A stretch of DNA of 64,000 nucleotides. Origin: JBAZDC01 sp041654595. Lineage in GTDB: Bacteria > Pseudomonadota > Gammaproteobacteria > Burkholderiales > Burkholderiaceae_B. The DNA lies in assembly GCA_964551305.1 (NCBI GenBank), contig CAZKBT010000005.1, positions 10,435 to 74,434 of the forward strand. Reading direction: 5' to 3'. A program made the position numbers and the translations under genes. Below the pieces are notes generated by a model. That model worked only from the letters and a program-made list of their open reading frames with translations. It was not told where the DNA came from and ran no database searches. Shown piece after piece: positions 42,349 to 51,342 of this stretch (its first letter is position 1; the number at the start of each line of letters is the position of its first letter).

Positions 42349-42377
42349 CATCAATGTGAACAATGTTCACACTGATG
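42349..42377. promoter_or_regulatory. 29-bp operator palindrome between TetR and VOC genes
   Basis: Arms CATCA-a-TGTGAACA and TGTTCACA-c-TGATG flank a single central A: 14-bp arms with one mismatched pair. It lies 62 bases from the TetR start and 90 from the VOC start. Size and symmetry fit a TetR dimer pair. Confidence 0.65.
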
Positions 42378-42467
42378 AGCCGATGGGCCGAAAGCGCATG
42401 GCAATGCTGCGGCGAGCGGCTCGACCCGCGATGGACGCCTGTTCATATCTGGACAAAGGAGACATGT

Positions 42468-42911
42468 ATGTCATTCACGCCATATCTCAATTTCGACGGC
42501 CAATGCGCGCAAGCGTTTGCGTTTTATGCCGAGACGTTCGGCGGTGCCATCGTTTACCAAGGCACGTTCGGCGAAATGCCGCCCATGCCGGACATGCCGC
42601 CGTTATCGGAGGAAGCCAAGCAGCGCATCATGCACGCGCAGCTGAAAGTCAAAGGTGGATTATTGATGGGGTCCGACGCCCTGCCCGGCAACGACGAAGC
42701 CTGCGGGGGCGGCTACCGGCCGCCGCAGGGCATGTGGGTATCCGTCCAGGCTGACGACGCGGACCAGGGAAAGCGGTATTTCGATGCGCTGGCGCAGGGC
42801 GGGGAGGTCTTCGCGCCCTACGGTGAAACCTTCTGGTCCAAGGGTTTCGCCATGGTGAAGGACCGTTACGGGATTCCCTGGATGGTCAATGTTCCCGGAC
42901 AAGAAGGCTGA
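42468..42911 (+). CDS. VOC/PhnB-like family protein
   Basis: This 147-residue protein starts SFTPYLNFDGQCAQAFAFYAETFGG, the typical PhnB-like vicinal-oxygen-chelate fold entry, and ends with FGIPWMVN-type YGIPWMVNVPG. Family members are often called glyoxalase-like but few have known reactions. The ATG at 42468 has AAAGGAGA. It is followed by a DUF1428 gene, a frequent partner in stress or detoxification pairs. Confidence 0.85.
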   Translation: MSFTPYLNFDGQCAQAFAFYAETFGGAIVYQGTFGEMPPMPDMPPLSEEAKQRIMHAQLKVKGGLLMGSDALPGNDEACGGGYRPPQGMWVSVQADDADQGKRYFDALAQGGEVFAPYGETFWSKGFAMVKDRYGIPWMVNVPGQEG

Positions 42912-42984
42912 TGACGCGCCGCTGATTCTTCGCCACGCCCGATGACGGGCGCGTGGCGTTTTCCGCTGAAAAAGGAGAGCTATC

Positions 42985-43359
42985 ATGCATTACGTCGATG
43001 GATTCGTAGTCCCCGTGCCTCGCGCAAGCCTGGAAGCCTATCGCGAGATCGCTCAGCGTGCCGGCGAAATATGGATGGAGTACGGCGCCCTGCAATATTG
43101 GGAATGCGTGGGCGACGACGTGCAGCCCGGCAAACTGACGTCGTTCCCGCAATCCGTGCTGCTCGAGGACGACGAGGTCGTCGTGTTTGCATGGATCGCC
43201 TATCCTTCCCGCGCCGAGCGCGACCGCATCAACGAGCTGGTGATGAAGGATCCGCGCCTGGCGGACATGAAGCCCGAGGACATGCCTTTCGATGGGAAAC
43301 GCATGTTCTGGGGAGGGTTCGCCGGCTTGGTGGAAATGGGGGGAAGCGGCGTGAGGTAG
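42985..43359 (+). CDS. DUF1428 family protein (YbaA-like)
   Basis: This 124-residue dimeric alpha/beta protein begins HYVDGFVVPVPRASLEAYRE and contains FAWIAYPSRAERDRINELVM and DMPFDGKRMFWGGF, all diagnostic of DUF1428. AAAGGAG precedes the ATG. The function is unknown. It is probably co-transcribed with the VOC gene 73 bases upstream. Confidence 0.88.
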   Translation: MHYVDGFVVPVPRASLEAYREIAQRAGEIWMEYGALQYWECVGDDVQPGKLTSFPQSVLLEDDEVVVFAWIAYPSRAERDRINELVMKDPRLADMKPEDMPFDGKRMFWGGFAGLVEMGGSGVR

Positions 43360-43384
43360 CTCTTGGCGGTTCCCCTGTTTCCGT

Positions 43385-44179
43385 TTATTGCGAGTCTTCC
43401 GGCGAAGAAAGCACGTCCAGGCCGATGGTCAGGTCCAGCAGAACGATCGCCACCGCGGCCACGATGATGGTCAGGGCCGCTACCGCCGCAATGGTGGGAT
43501 CGATGGTGTATTGGATGTAGTTGAACAGCTTGACGGGTATCGTGTCCAGCTGCGCGGTCGTGTGGAAGATCGACAGCTCGACGTTGATCCAGGACGAGAT
43601 GAAGGCAAAGATGGCGCCCGTGACCAGCCCTGGCCGGATCAGTGGCAGTATCACCAGCCTGAAGGTCGTGAACGCGTTGGCGCCCAAGTCCATCGATGCT
43701 TCTTCCAGCGCGCGCTGGCCGGGGGTCATCATCGCCAGCACCGAACGCAGGATGAAAGGCATGATGATGATGGTGTGGCCGACCAGCAGGGCCGCGAAAT
43801 TGCGCGTCAGGCCGAAGGCCGAGCCATACTGCAGCAGCGCCGCGCCGATCACGATATTGGGCAGCACCAGGGGTGACATCAATGTGGCGGTGATGGTGGC
43901 CTTGCCCGGGAAGTCGTAGCGCGCTATGGCCAGCGTGGCGGGGACGGCGAGGATGACCGCGACCACGGTGGCCGCCAGGGCCAGCACGGTGCTGGTCGCG
44001 TAGGCGGACAAATAACTGCGGTCGTCCAGCATGATGCCGTACCACCGCCAGGACAGGCCCTCCGGCGGAAAGGTGAGCACGCTGCCCGCCGTCAGGGACG
44101 TGCCCACGATGACCACCAGGGGCAGGACCATGTACAGCAGGCCCGCCCAGGCGATCAGGCGAATGATCAGTCGTGCCAT
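43385..44179 (-). CDS. ABC transporter permease (PotC-like)
   Basis: This 264-residue membrane protein has six helices and the EAA-type loop EEASMDLGANAFTTFRLVIL-P. It ends the minus-strand operon. Its ATG overlaps the stop of the first permease gene, though the frame is open without a stop back into that gene. It forms the membrane channel together with PotB. Confidence 0.9.
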   Translation of the reverse strand: MARLIIRLIAWAGLLYMVLPLVVIVGTSLTAGSVLTFPPEGLSWRWYGIMLDDRSYLSAYATSTVLALAATVVAVILAVPATLAIARYDFPGKATITATLMSPLVLPNIVIGAALLQYGSAFGLTRNFAALLVGHTIIIMPFILRSVLAMMTPGQRALEEASMDLGANAFTTFRLVILPLIRPGLVTGAIFAFISSWINVELSIFHTTAQLDTIPVKLFNYIQYTIDPTIAAVAALTIIVAAVAIVLLDLTIGLDVLSSPEDSQ

Positions 44180-45024
44180 CACGCGACTCCGTCGAGATGT
44201 TTGCCCCGGATGCGGCCGGCCATCGCCACCAGGATCAAGGTCAGTATCAGGAGCACCATGCTCAGCGCGCCGCCATAGTGGAAGTCGAATACGGAACTGT
44301 ATTGCTGGAAAATGAGAATCGACAGCACGGTGACCTTTCCGCCCGAGAGCAGCGCGGGCGTGACGTAGGCGCTGACGGCCAGCGCGAACACCATGATGGC
44401 GCCGGCGATCAGGCCCGGCAGCGACAGGGGCAGCGTAATGTGCCAGAAGGTCGAAGGCGCGCTGGCCCCCAGGTCGCAGGATGCGTGTTCCAGAGAGGTG
44501 TCCAGCTGCGCCAGCACGTTGCCCACCGCCAGCACGATGAAAGGCAGCAGGATGTACGTCAGGCCGATGATGATGCCGGTTTCGGTGCCCAGAAAACGCA
44601 TGGGCCGCTCGACTATGCCGGTGCTGACTAGCATGTCGTTGACCAGGCCGTTGCGGCCGAGCAGCACCATCCAGCCGAAGGAGCGGACGATGTTGCTCGT
44701 GAAAAGCGGCACGATGAGCAGTATCACGCAGATCCGCCGCCACGTCTTCAGCCGGATGATGCGCACCATGTACCAGGCCAGCGGATAGCCGATGACGATA
44801 CATGCCAGGGTGGTGACGATGCCGATCCGGAAGGTCGCCAGTATGACCTCCCAGTGATATTGGTCCGCCAGGATCCTCAGGTAATGGGACCAGGTGAACT
44901 GCCCGGCATCCGTGGCGAAGCTGGCCAGGGCGACGACGGCGATCGGCGCGACGAAGAAGGTCGCGAAGAAAGCGATCGGCGCCGCCAGCAGCAGCAAAAG
45001 AGGACGCAGGTTCCGGGAGATCAT
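44179..45024 (-). CDS. ABC transporter permease (PotB-like)
   Basis: This 281-residue permease has six helices and the EAA-type loop EHASCDLGASAPSTFWHITL-P. Its ATG overlaps the ATPase stop (ATGA at 45021-45024). Together with PotC it makes the channel of a polyamine/opine/amine-type importer. Confidence 0.9.
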   Translation of the reverse strand: MISRNLRPLLLLLAAPIAFFATFFVAPIAVVALASFATDAGQFTWSHYLRILADQYHWEVILATFRIGIVTTLACIVIGYPLAWYMVRIIRLKTWRRICVILLIVPLFTSNIVRSFGWMVLLGRNGLVNDMLVSTGIVERPMRFLGTETGIIIGLTYILLPFIVLAVGNVLAQLDTSLEHASCDLGASAPSTFWHITLPLSLPGLIAGAIMVFALAVSAYVTPALLSGGKVTVLSILIFQQYSSVFDFHYGGALSMVLLILTLILVAMAGRIRGKHLDGVA

Positions 45025-46091
45025 GGCAGGCCCCTGACCAGATGCAGGTCATCGGTCGCGAGCGTGGCGACGGCGGGCAGGCCGGGCGACAGCCAATCCT
45101 GCTGGGGTCCCATGCGCCGGATGGCCAGGGCCTGGCCGCCGGCCTTGACGTAGAGCATCTGGTGGCTGCCCATGTTCACCACGTCCAGGATCGTGACGTC
45201 AAGCCGCAGCCCGGGGGCGTCGCGTCCCGTGGAGGCGGGTTCCAGGCGAAGATGTTCGGGGCGGATGATGGCCGTGTAGTCGCCCTGGACCGTCGCCTGG
45301 TCTTTCAGGGGGTGGCGGCCGCCTATCGCGAAATGCAATTGGCCCGACTCGTCCACGTGGCAGCCCAACAGGTTGGCTTCCCCGATGAAGTCCGCCACGA
45401 AGTGCGTGGCGGGGCGGTCGTAGATGTGGTCTCCGGGTCCGACTTGCTCGATGCGGCCGGCATTCATCACGACGATCCGGTCCGCCATGGTCAAGGCTTC
45501 TTCCTGGTCGTGGGTCACGAAGACGAAGGCGATGCCCAATTGGTTTTGCAACTGCTTGAGCTCCAGTTGCATGCGTTTGCGCAGCTTCAGATCGAGCGCC
45601 GACAACGGTTCGTCCAACAGCAGCAGCTTGGGCCGGTTCACGACCGCCCGCGCAAGCGCGACCCGCTGCTGCTGTCCGCCGGAAAGCTGCCGGGGCAGCC
45701 GATCGGCGAAGCCTTCCAGGCCCATCATGGCCAGCGCCGCCTGCGCCTGCTTCAGGGCCTCGGACTTGCTCATGCCTTGGCGCCGAGGCCCGTAGCACAC
45801 GTTTTCCATGACGGTCATGTGCGGAAAAAGCGCATAGTTCTGGAACACCGTGTTCAACGGGCGCTGATGGGGGGGCAGCTTTCCTATGTCCCGACCTTCG
45901 ATCAGGATGCGGCCGGCGTCGGGGTGCAGGAACCCTGCGAGCGTGCGCAGAAGCGTCGTTTTGCCGCAGCCGCTCGGCCCCAGCAGGGCGATGAATTCGC
46001 CTTGCTGGACTTCGAGGTCGATCTGGTGCAGCGCCTGGAAGGCGCCGAACTTCTTGCTGACGGCTTCGATGGAAAGTAGGGACGATGGCAT
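45021..46091 (-). CDS. ABC transporter ATP-binding protein (PotA-like)
   Basis: This 356-residue ATPase has Walker A GPSGCGKTTLLRTL, signature LSGGQQQRVALARAVV, Walker B LLLLDEPLSALD and a C-terminal TOBE domain with YTAIIRPEHLRLEP. This is the MOI/CUT1-type layout used by PotA, PhnT and FbpC. It is 19 bases after the receptor gene. Substrate class cannot be set from the ATPase. Confidence 0.9.
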   Translation of the reverse strand: MPSSLLSIEAVSKKFGAFQALHQIDLEVQQGEFIALLGPSGCGKTTLLRTLAGFLHPDAGRILIEGRDIGKLPPHQRPLNTVFQNYALFPHMTVMENVCYGPRRQGMSKSEALKQAQAALAMMGLEGFADRLPRQLSGGQQQRVALARAVVNRPKLLLLDEPLSALDLKLRKRMQLELKQLQNQLGIAFVFVTHDQEEALTMADRIVVMNAGRIEQVGPGDHIYDRPATHFVADFIGEANLLGCHVDESGQLHFAIGGRHPLKDQATVQGDYTAIIRPEHLRLEPASTGRDAPGLRLDVTILDVVNMGSHQMLYVKAGGQALAIRRMGPQQDWLSPGLPAVATLATDDLHLVRGLP

Positions 46092-46110
46092 GACTGGATT
46101 CGTTCCTTTA

Positions 46111-47163
46111 TCAGCGCTTTCTTGCGATATTGCGATTCCAGGTGTCGGTAAGTTCTGCCCGCTGCGCGTTCATCGTGTCGATGTCGAACAGCACCAGAGC
46201 ATCGGAGCCGTCCTTGAGCCGAGGCATGCGGCTCGCCGCCTTTTCGGACAATTCCACGTTCTTCATCGACGGGACCAGGTAGATCTTTTCGGCCAGGCAG
46301 CTCGAGACCTCCGGCGTCAACGCCATGTTGATGAATTTTTCGGCGAGTTCTTTCTTGGGCGTTCCCTTGACCAGGTGGACCCTGCCGCCGTCTCCCCAGA
46401 CGCCTTCTTCGGGAACGACGATGCCGATGGGCAGGCCTTTGTCCATCATGTCCATGGCCGCGGCGTTGTAGTGCGCGCCGATGATCGCCTCGCCGTTCTG
46501 GAAGGCGTTGGTCGCGGCGCCCGAACTGTCATAGTAGGCAGCGGCTTCCAGGGTCTTGAGCTTGTCGATGACCGGCTGCATGTTGGAAGGATCCCCGCCC
46601 CAGACCTTGGTCAGGAAGAAGATGAAAGGAATGCCCGCGGCGTTGGCGGGAGTCGGAATGACGACCGCGCCCTCGTATTCCGGTTTCCATAAGTCTTTCC
46701 AGGTGGCCGGCGGGGACGATATTTCTTTTGTGTTGTAGGTCAATCCGATCCAATAGAAGCCCGTGTTGACGGCGTAGGCGGCGCCGTCGCGCTTGAATAC
46801 TGCCCGATCCTGGGCATTGCCCATGTTGGGTATGCGGCTGGGATCGAGAATGTCGACGACGCCGGCGGCCTGCGCAAGCTCGCTGATGCCGCCGTCTATC
46901 CACGCCACGTCGATGCTGGGCGCATCCTTCTGTTGCTGCAGTTTCGCCAGGGTGACCGAGGACGTGCCGATCTCGGGAACGATCGTCACGCCGGTCTCCT
47001 TCGTGAACTTGTCGCCCAGGCAGGGTTGCAGCCCAAGCGTGCCGACGCCGCCGGACCAGGCTACGGTCAGGCGATCCGATTGCGCCTGGGCGGCGGGATG
47101 CAGGCTCAGGCATGAGGCGAGCAATGCGGCTGTCAATGATGGGCGAAGAACGCGAGCTTTCAT
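46111..47163 (-). CDS. ABC transporter substrate-binding protein (PotD/F-like)
   Basis: This 350-residue periplasmic receptor has a signal peptide ending AAQAQS and family features LTVAWSGGVGTLGLQPCLGDKF, WIDGGISELAQAAGVVDIL and KGTPKKELAEKFINMALTPE. It follows an AGGAGGA ribosome site. The aminotransferase, RidA and D-amino-acid dehydrogenase genes upstream suggest an amino acid, amine or opine as ligand, not necessarily a polyamine. Confidence 0.88.
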   Translation of the reverse strand: MKARVLRPSLTAALLASCLSLHPAAQAQSDRLTVAWSGGVGTLGLQPCLGDKFTKETGVTIVPEIGTSSVTLAKLQQQKDAPSIDVAWIDGGISELAQAAGVVDILDPSRIPNMGNAQDRAVFKRDGAAYAVNTGFYWIGLTYNTKEISSPPATWKDLWKPEYEGAVVIPTPANAAGIPFIFFLTKVWGGDPSNMQPVIDKLKTLEAAAYYDSSGAATNAFQNGEAIIGAHYNAAAMDMMDKGLPIGIVVPEEGVWGDGGRVHLVKGTPKKELAEKFINMALTPEVSSCLAEKIYLVPSMKNVELSEKAASRMPRLKDGSDALVLFDIDTMNAQRAELTDTWNRNIARKR

Positions 47164-47259
47164 GGGTATCCTCCTGGGACGTTGTTGTCTCGTGGAGCCG
47201 TCACTTGTTCCGTGCCGGCTTGTCGTTGTGATAATGAAAGGATGACTCCGGTCTGCGAG

Positions 47260-48492
47260 TCAGTACCGCGATAAGCTGTAAGGCCGCATATCGATGGACG
47301 GCGTTTCGCCGCATACGAGCTGGGCGATCAGCTTGCCGGAAACGGCGCCTGTCGTGAGGCCCAGGTGGCCGTGTCCGAAAGCCAGAAACAGATTCGGATG
47401 CATGCTGCTTTGATCAAGAATGGGGACGCTGTCGGGAACGGACGGACGAAACCCCATCCACATCTTGCTGTCTTCCCAGACAAGAGACGGGAACAGCGTC
47501 TTGCCTTGCTTGAGCAGGGCTTCTCCCCGCTGGTCGCTGGGCGGGCTTTCCAGCCCGGCGAACTCCACCGTTCCCGATAGGCGCAGCCCCATTTCCATGG
47601 GAGCGGCGCTGAAACCTCGGCTGCGAAAGAGCAGCGGTATGCGCAGGCCGGCGGTATCGCCGCTCAGCTGCATGTGGTAGCCGCGCTCGGTTTCCAGCGG
47701 TATCCGGTAGCCCAGAGGCGCAAGCAGGCGCTGCGACCATGCGCCCGCGGCGACGACGACCTTGTCGAACCGCAGGTCCAGGCAATTGGTCAGGACCCGC
47801 ATGCCGCCTTCATGAGGATTCACGCGCAGGACGCGGTGGTTCAGGAAGGCGCCGCCCGCTTCGGTGAAAAGCTGCGCGATGGTTTGAGAAAGGCGCAGCG
47901 GATTGACGACGTTGCCGTTGTTGGGAAAGAGCAGCGCGCGCTTGATGGTCGGCGTGATGCCCGGCACCAGGTCTTGCAGCTCTTGAAGCGAAAGCGGCTG
48001 GGTGACGATGCCTTGCTCATGGCGCAGTTCGGCCCCGATGCGCTCGGACAGCGACATGCTGGGCGTATCCCAGAGATGGATCTGGCCGGTGAGCTTGACC
48101 AGGCTGTCGAAATGCCGAGGGCCCAGCAGTTCGCGATAAGGTTCGACGGAGTTCTTGTGCAGGCTGCGCAGCGCGGCGGACGCCGTCCGGACGTTCTTCA
48201 TCTGCCCGGCGATTATCCAACGTATCAACCAGGGCAGCGCTTTCGGGAAATAGGATGGCCGCACGTAGAGCGGACCGTTGGGATCCCGCAGCCATTTGGG
48301 GACGTTGCGCAGCATCCCGGGCATGGCCATGGGAATGGACCCGTCCACACTGAGCATGCCGGAGTTGCCGTAGGAGGTGCTGGTGCCGGGAGGCAGCGGA
48401 TCGATGATGGTAACGTCATGTCCGCGGCGTTGAAGGAACGACGCGGAGGACAAGCCGATGAATCCTGCTCCGATGACGGCGATTGAGGCCAT
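47260..48492 (-). CDS. FAD-dependent D-amino-acid dehydrogenase-like oxidoreductase
   Basis: This 410-residue DadA-like flavoprotein has the Rossmann start IAVIGAGFIGLSSASFLQRRG, YGNSGMLS after the DadA pattern and a C-terminal GHGHLGLTTGAVSGKLIAQL. It would oxidise an amino acid or secondary amine to an imine. RidA, encoded next to it, hydrolyses such imines. CCAGGAGTC precedes the ATG, 24 bases after the RidA stop. Confidence 0.88.
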   Translation of the reverse strand: MASIAVIGAGFIGLSSASFLQRRGHDVTIIDPLPPGTSTSYGNSGMLSVDGSIPMAMPGMLRNVPKWLRDPNGPLYVRPSYFPKALPWLIRWIIAGQMKNVRTASAALRSLHKNSVEPYRELLGPRHFDSLVKLTGQIHLWDTPSMSLSERIGAELRHEQGIVTQPLSLQELQDLVPGITPTIKRALLFPNNGNVVNPLRLSQTIAQLFTEAGGAFLNHRVLRVNPHEGGMRVLTNCLDLRFDKVVVAAGAWSQRLLAPLGYRIPLETERGYHMQLSGDTAGLRIPLLFRSRGFSAAPMEMGLRLSGTVEFAGLESPPSDQRGEALLKQGKTLFPSLVWEDSKMWMGFRPSVPDSVPILDQSSMHPNLFLAFGHGHLGLTTGAVSGKLIAQLVCGETPSIDMRPYSLSRY

Positions 48493-48516
48493 GTCTAGAC
48501 TCCTGGATGCGTGGGT

Positions 48517-48912
48517 TCAAGCCTCGGTCGAGATGCCTGGGTACGCGTTGACGACGATTTCGATCAGGCGGTTCTTGCCCATCAGCTCTTTCACGACGAC
48601 GGTGGCCCGGTTCGGATAGGGTTCCGAGAAATATTCCCGATACACCGCGTTCATTCCGGGCGCGTCGTCGGCATTCACCAGATAGATGACGACCTGCGCG
48701 ACGTCGCGCAGGGACCCGCCCGCGATTTCCATGGTTTCCCGCAGTTGGGAAAGAACACGATGGGTTTGCAGGGTGATGTCGCCCTGGTTGTCGGGTTCGC
48801 CGGTTTCGGGGTTGCGAGGGATCTGAACGGTATAGAGGTGGCCGTTGACCAGGACGGCGCCGCTGGATGGCGAGCCGCTAGCGGACCGTCGCGTTTCAAG
48901 AACTTTGTACAT
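48517..48912 (-). CDS. RidA family enamine/imine deaminase
   Basis: This 131-residue YjgF/RidA protein keeps the carboxylate-binding Arg102 in YPNRATVVV and ends with the family strand LIEIVVNAYP. RidA hydrolyses reactive enamine/imine products of PLP and flavin enzymes. Its place between an aminotransferase and a D-amino-acid dehydrogenase gene fits this role. CCAAGGAGAC is a strong ribosome site. Confidence 0.92.
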   Translation of the reverse strand: MYKVLETRRSASGSPSSGAVLVNGHLYTVQIPRNPETGEPDNQGDITLQTHRVLSQLRETMEIAGGSLRDVAQVVIYLVNADDAPGMNAVYREYFSEPYPNRATVVVKELMGKNRLIEIVVNAYPGISTEA

Positions 48913-48949
48913 GGGCGTCTCCTTGGCGTCGGGGGCTGGACCGGCGCGG

Positions 48950-50185
48950 TTAGGGAAAATCCGGGGCCGGCGATCGGAAGGACGGTACGCGGGCGGTTTC
49001 CCGAAGCACGGCCATCGCCGCCTCGACGCCGCTGGACTGTACGGACAAGCCCACCATCTCGAGCCCCATTTCGCACCCCGCGAGCGTAGCTAGCAGGGTA
49101 AGGTCGTTGCAATCGCCCAAATGGCCGATGCGGAAAATGCGGCCCTTCAGTTTGCCCAGCCCCTGTCCGAGAGACAGGTTGAAGTGCTCGTAGATGAGCT
49201 TGCGCACCTGGTCTGCGTCCACGCCTTCGGGCAGCAACACGCTGGTCAGCACCGGAGAGTGCGCGCGCGCGTCCTGGCACAGTATGTCGACGCAGCCCCA
49301 GGCCTGAACCGCGCTGCGGCACGCGAGGGCCAGTCTTTGGTGTCGCTGGAACACGTTGGACAACCCCTCGGTCAGCAGCAGGTCGAGCGCTTCGTCCAAT
49401 CCATACAGCAGATTGGTGCTGGGCGTGCTTGGCCAATAGCCCGTGGCATTGGTGGCCAGGATCTCGTCCCACCGCCAAAAGCCGCGGGGCATGGCCGATT
49501 GTTTCGACGCCTGGCGCGCGCGCTCGGACAGTGCGTTGAAACCCAGGCCGGGAGGAAGCATGAAGCCTTTCTGGGACCCGGAAATCGAAACGTCCACCCC
49601 CCATTCGTCGTGGCGATAGTCCGCCGCCGCCAGGCCGGAAATCGTATCCACCAGCAGCAGGGCGGGATGTCCCGCCGCGTCGATGGCGTCGCGCACCGCC
49701 CGGATGTCGGAGGTTGCGCCGGTCGAAGTTTCATTGTGGACGACGCAGACGGCCTTGATGGAGCGGGCGGTATCCGCGCGCAGGCGGTCTTCGATCAGTT
49801 GAGCCTGTATTCCGCCGCGCCATCCCTGGAGGTCCGGAAGCGCGATGACCTCGGGCCGCAGCTGCAGCGCCTTGGCCAGATGGGTCCAGAGCGAGGCGAA
49901 ATGGCCGGTTTCGTACATGAGCACGTGATCGCCCGGGCTGAGCAGGTTCACCAGAGCGGCTTCCCATGCGCCCGTGCCGCTGGAAGGATAGATGATGACG
50001 GGCTGCTCGGTCTGAAAGACTTTCTTGACGCCCTTGAGCAGGCGGCGTCCCAGCGCGCCGAATTCCGGCCCCCGATGGTCGATGGTCGGGTAGCTGATCG
50101 CCCGCAGCACCCGGTCGGGTACCGGACTGGGCCCCGGGATCTGCAGAAAATGGCGCCCTGATGGATGAAAGTCCAGGATTGGCAC
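48950..50185 (-). CDS. Class V aminotransferase (serine-glyoxylate/alanine-glyoxylate type)
   Basis: This 411-residue PLP enzyme begins at GTG with AGGAGA upstream. FHPSGRHFLQIPGPSPVPDR, IDHRGPEFGALG, YPSSGTGAWEAALVNLLSPG and the PLP Lys206 in SGSQKGFMLPPG closely follow serine-glyoxylate transaminases. The family moves an amino group to glyoxylate or pyruvate. It is the first gene of the minus-strand operon through PotC and is divergent from a GntR gene. The donor may be the compound imported by the Pot-type system. Confidence 0.88.
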   Translation of the reverse strand: MPILDFHPSGRHFLQIPGPSPVPDRVLRAISYPTIDHRGPEFGALGRRLLKGVKKVFQTEQPVIIYPSSGTGAWEAALVNLLSPGDHVLMYETGHFASLWTHLAKALQLRPEVIALPDLQGWRGGIQAQLIEDRLRADTARSIKAVCVVHNETSTGATSDIRAVRDAIDAAGHPALLLVDTISGLAAADYRHDEWGVDVSISGSQKGFMLPPGLGFNALSERARQASKQSAMPRGFWRWDEILATNATGYWPSTPSTNLLYGLDEALDLLLTEGLSNVFQRHQRLALACRSAVQAWGCVDILCQDARAHSPVLTSVLLPEGVDADQVRKLIYEHFNLSLGQGLGKLKGRIFRIGHLGDCNDLTLLATLAGCEMGLEMVGLSVQSSGVEAAMAVLRETARVPSFRSPAPDFP

Positions 50186-50225
50186 GATCCGTCTCCTCGC
50201 GTATTTTGTATTTGGTATCTGGAAT

Positions 50226-50237
50226 ATTGTATATAAT
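50226..50237. promoter_or_regulatory. GntR-type site between aminotransferase and GntR genes
   Basis: ATTGTATATAAT is one base from a perfect ATTGTATACAAT palindrome, a form used by FCD-type GntR regulators. It lies 41 bases upstream of the aminotransferase GTG in an AT-rich divergent region and may control the operon. The sequence match is short. Confidence 0.4.
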
Positions 50238-50375
50238 AATCAAACCAAATTGATCAGGTCAATCACAAATTTGCGTAAGCTGGATCAAGAATGGCCTCTA
50301 GTACAATCCCTCTGTAACGGGAAGCTGGCGGCCCGCCTCGATTCCAGCCGGGCTGGCCAAGGAACAACTATCGAC

Positions 50376-51096
50376 ATGACTCAACTATCTTCGAGCAATG
50401 CCGGGGTCGACGAACTCTGGGGCTCACGGATGCGGGTAGCGCGGGCGACTCTGCACGAAGCCGTGGCGGACAAGTTGCGGCACATGATCGTGGAAGGCGT
50501 GCTGACCCCGGGAACGAGGCTCAACGAGCGCACGCTTTGCGACGCGCTGGGCACGTCCCGCACGCCGTTGCGCGAAGCGATGCGCGTGCTGGCGACCGAA
50601 GGCTTGGTCGAGATCGAACCGAACCGGGGGGCGAGCGTGGCCGTCATGTCGGAGGCCGAAATCGACGAAGCCTTTGAGCTGCTCGGGGGGCTCGAAGCGT
50701 TGAGCGGCGAGCTGGCCTGTATGCGCATTACCGAAGAAGAGCTGGCCGAATTGAAGCGTGAACACGATGAAATGCTGGCTTGCCATCGCAACGAGGATCT
50801 GCCGGCCNNNNNNNNNNGCCTACTACGAGCACAATCATCGCATCCACGAAATCATCAACGGCGCTGCCCGCAACAACCTGCTGACGCAGGTCTATCTCAC
50901 CGTCAACCGGCGGCTCCAGGCCTTGCGCTTCCGGTCCAATCTGGACAAGTCCAAATGGGACAGAGCCGTGCAGGACCATGAAGACATGGTGCAGGCGCTG
51001 GCGGCCCGTGACGGCGCCCGCCTCGCGGCCATCCTGCGGCGCCATATCCGCGACAAGCGCGATTCGGTAAAGGCGGCGACGGCGTCGCGCGCCTGA
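50376..51096 (+). CDS. GntR family regulator (FadR/FCD type), interrupted by an assembly gap
   Basis: The N-terminal part has the GntR winged helix: EAVADKLRHMIVEGVLTPG, LNERTLCDALGTSRTPLREA and LATEGLVEIEPNRGASV. After a run of ten N at 50808-50817 the FCD domain continues one frame later (YYEHNHRIHEIINGAARNN to KRDSVKAATASRA). If the true gap is zero or a multiple of three bases the protein is continuous, about 236 residues with a zero gap. Thus the frame break is probably an artefact. The ATG at 50376 is preceded by AAGGAA. It is divergent from, and probably regulates, the aminotransferase-Pot operon. Confidence 0.85.
50808..50817. other. Assembly gap of ten N
   Basis: Ten N separate CTGCCGGCC from GCCTACTACGAG within the GntR gene. 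Joining the flanks directly restores the reading frame, so the number ten is probably a placeholder. Confidence 0.95.
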
Positions 51097-51175
51097 TTCC
51101 CTTGCATCGAGATTCGGCATGCGCCGTTCGGGCCTTCCCCGGGCGGCGACTCGTCGCGCGCCCCTTATTTCGTGC

Positions 51176-51223
51176 TTGACAGCATTTCGGTATTGCTCGA
51201 TACTGGAACTGAGTTCACAAATA
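51176..51223 (+). promoter_or_regulatory. Promoter and IclR-type operator, copy A
   Basis: TTGACA (51176-51181), a 17-base spacer and GATACT (51199-51204) form a good sigma-70 promoter. The operator TGGAACTGAGTTCACAAATA (51204-51223) follows, with palindrome GAACT-G-AGTTC. The same 20 bases occur at 55757, at the same 28-base distance from TTGACA. The promoter lies 119 bases before the SDR gene. Confidence 0.7.
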
Positions 51224-51342
51224 ATTAAACAGCATTTTGTGAACGGCAGCCTGACCGGAATGCGCCTGTCATGGGCCCGATGCACGTCTTCCTCGCTATT
51301 CCGGCCGTGAAAAACTGAAGTCAGACTTTACGGATGGAAAGT

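Noticed and set aside
43385..45052. A single fused two-permease protein on the minus strand
   Set aside because: The upstream part of the open frame is a shifted reading of the PotB-like gene; the second permease has its own ATG at 44179 and PotB its own stop.
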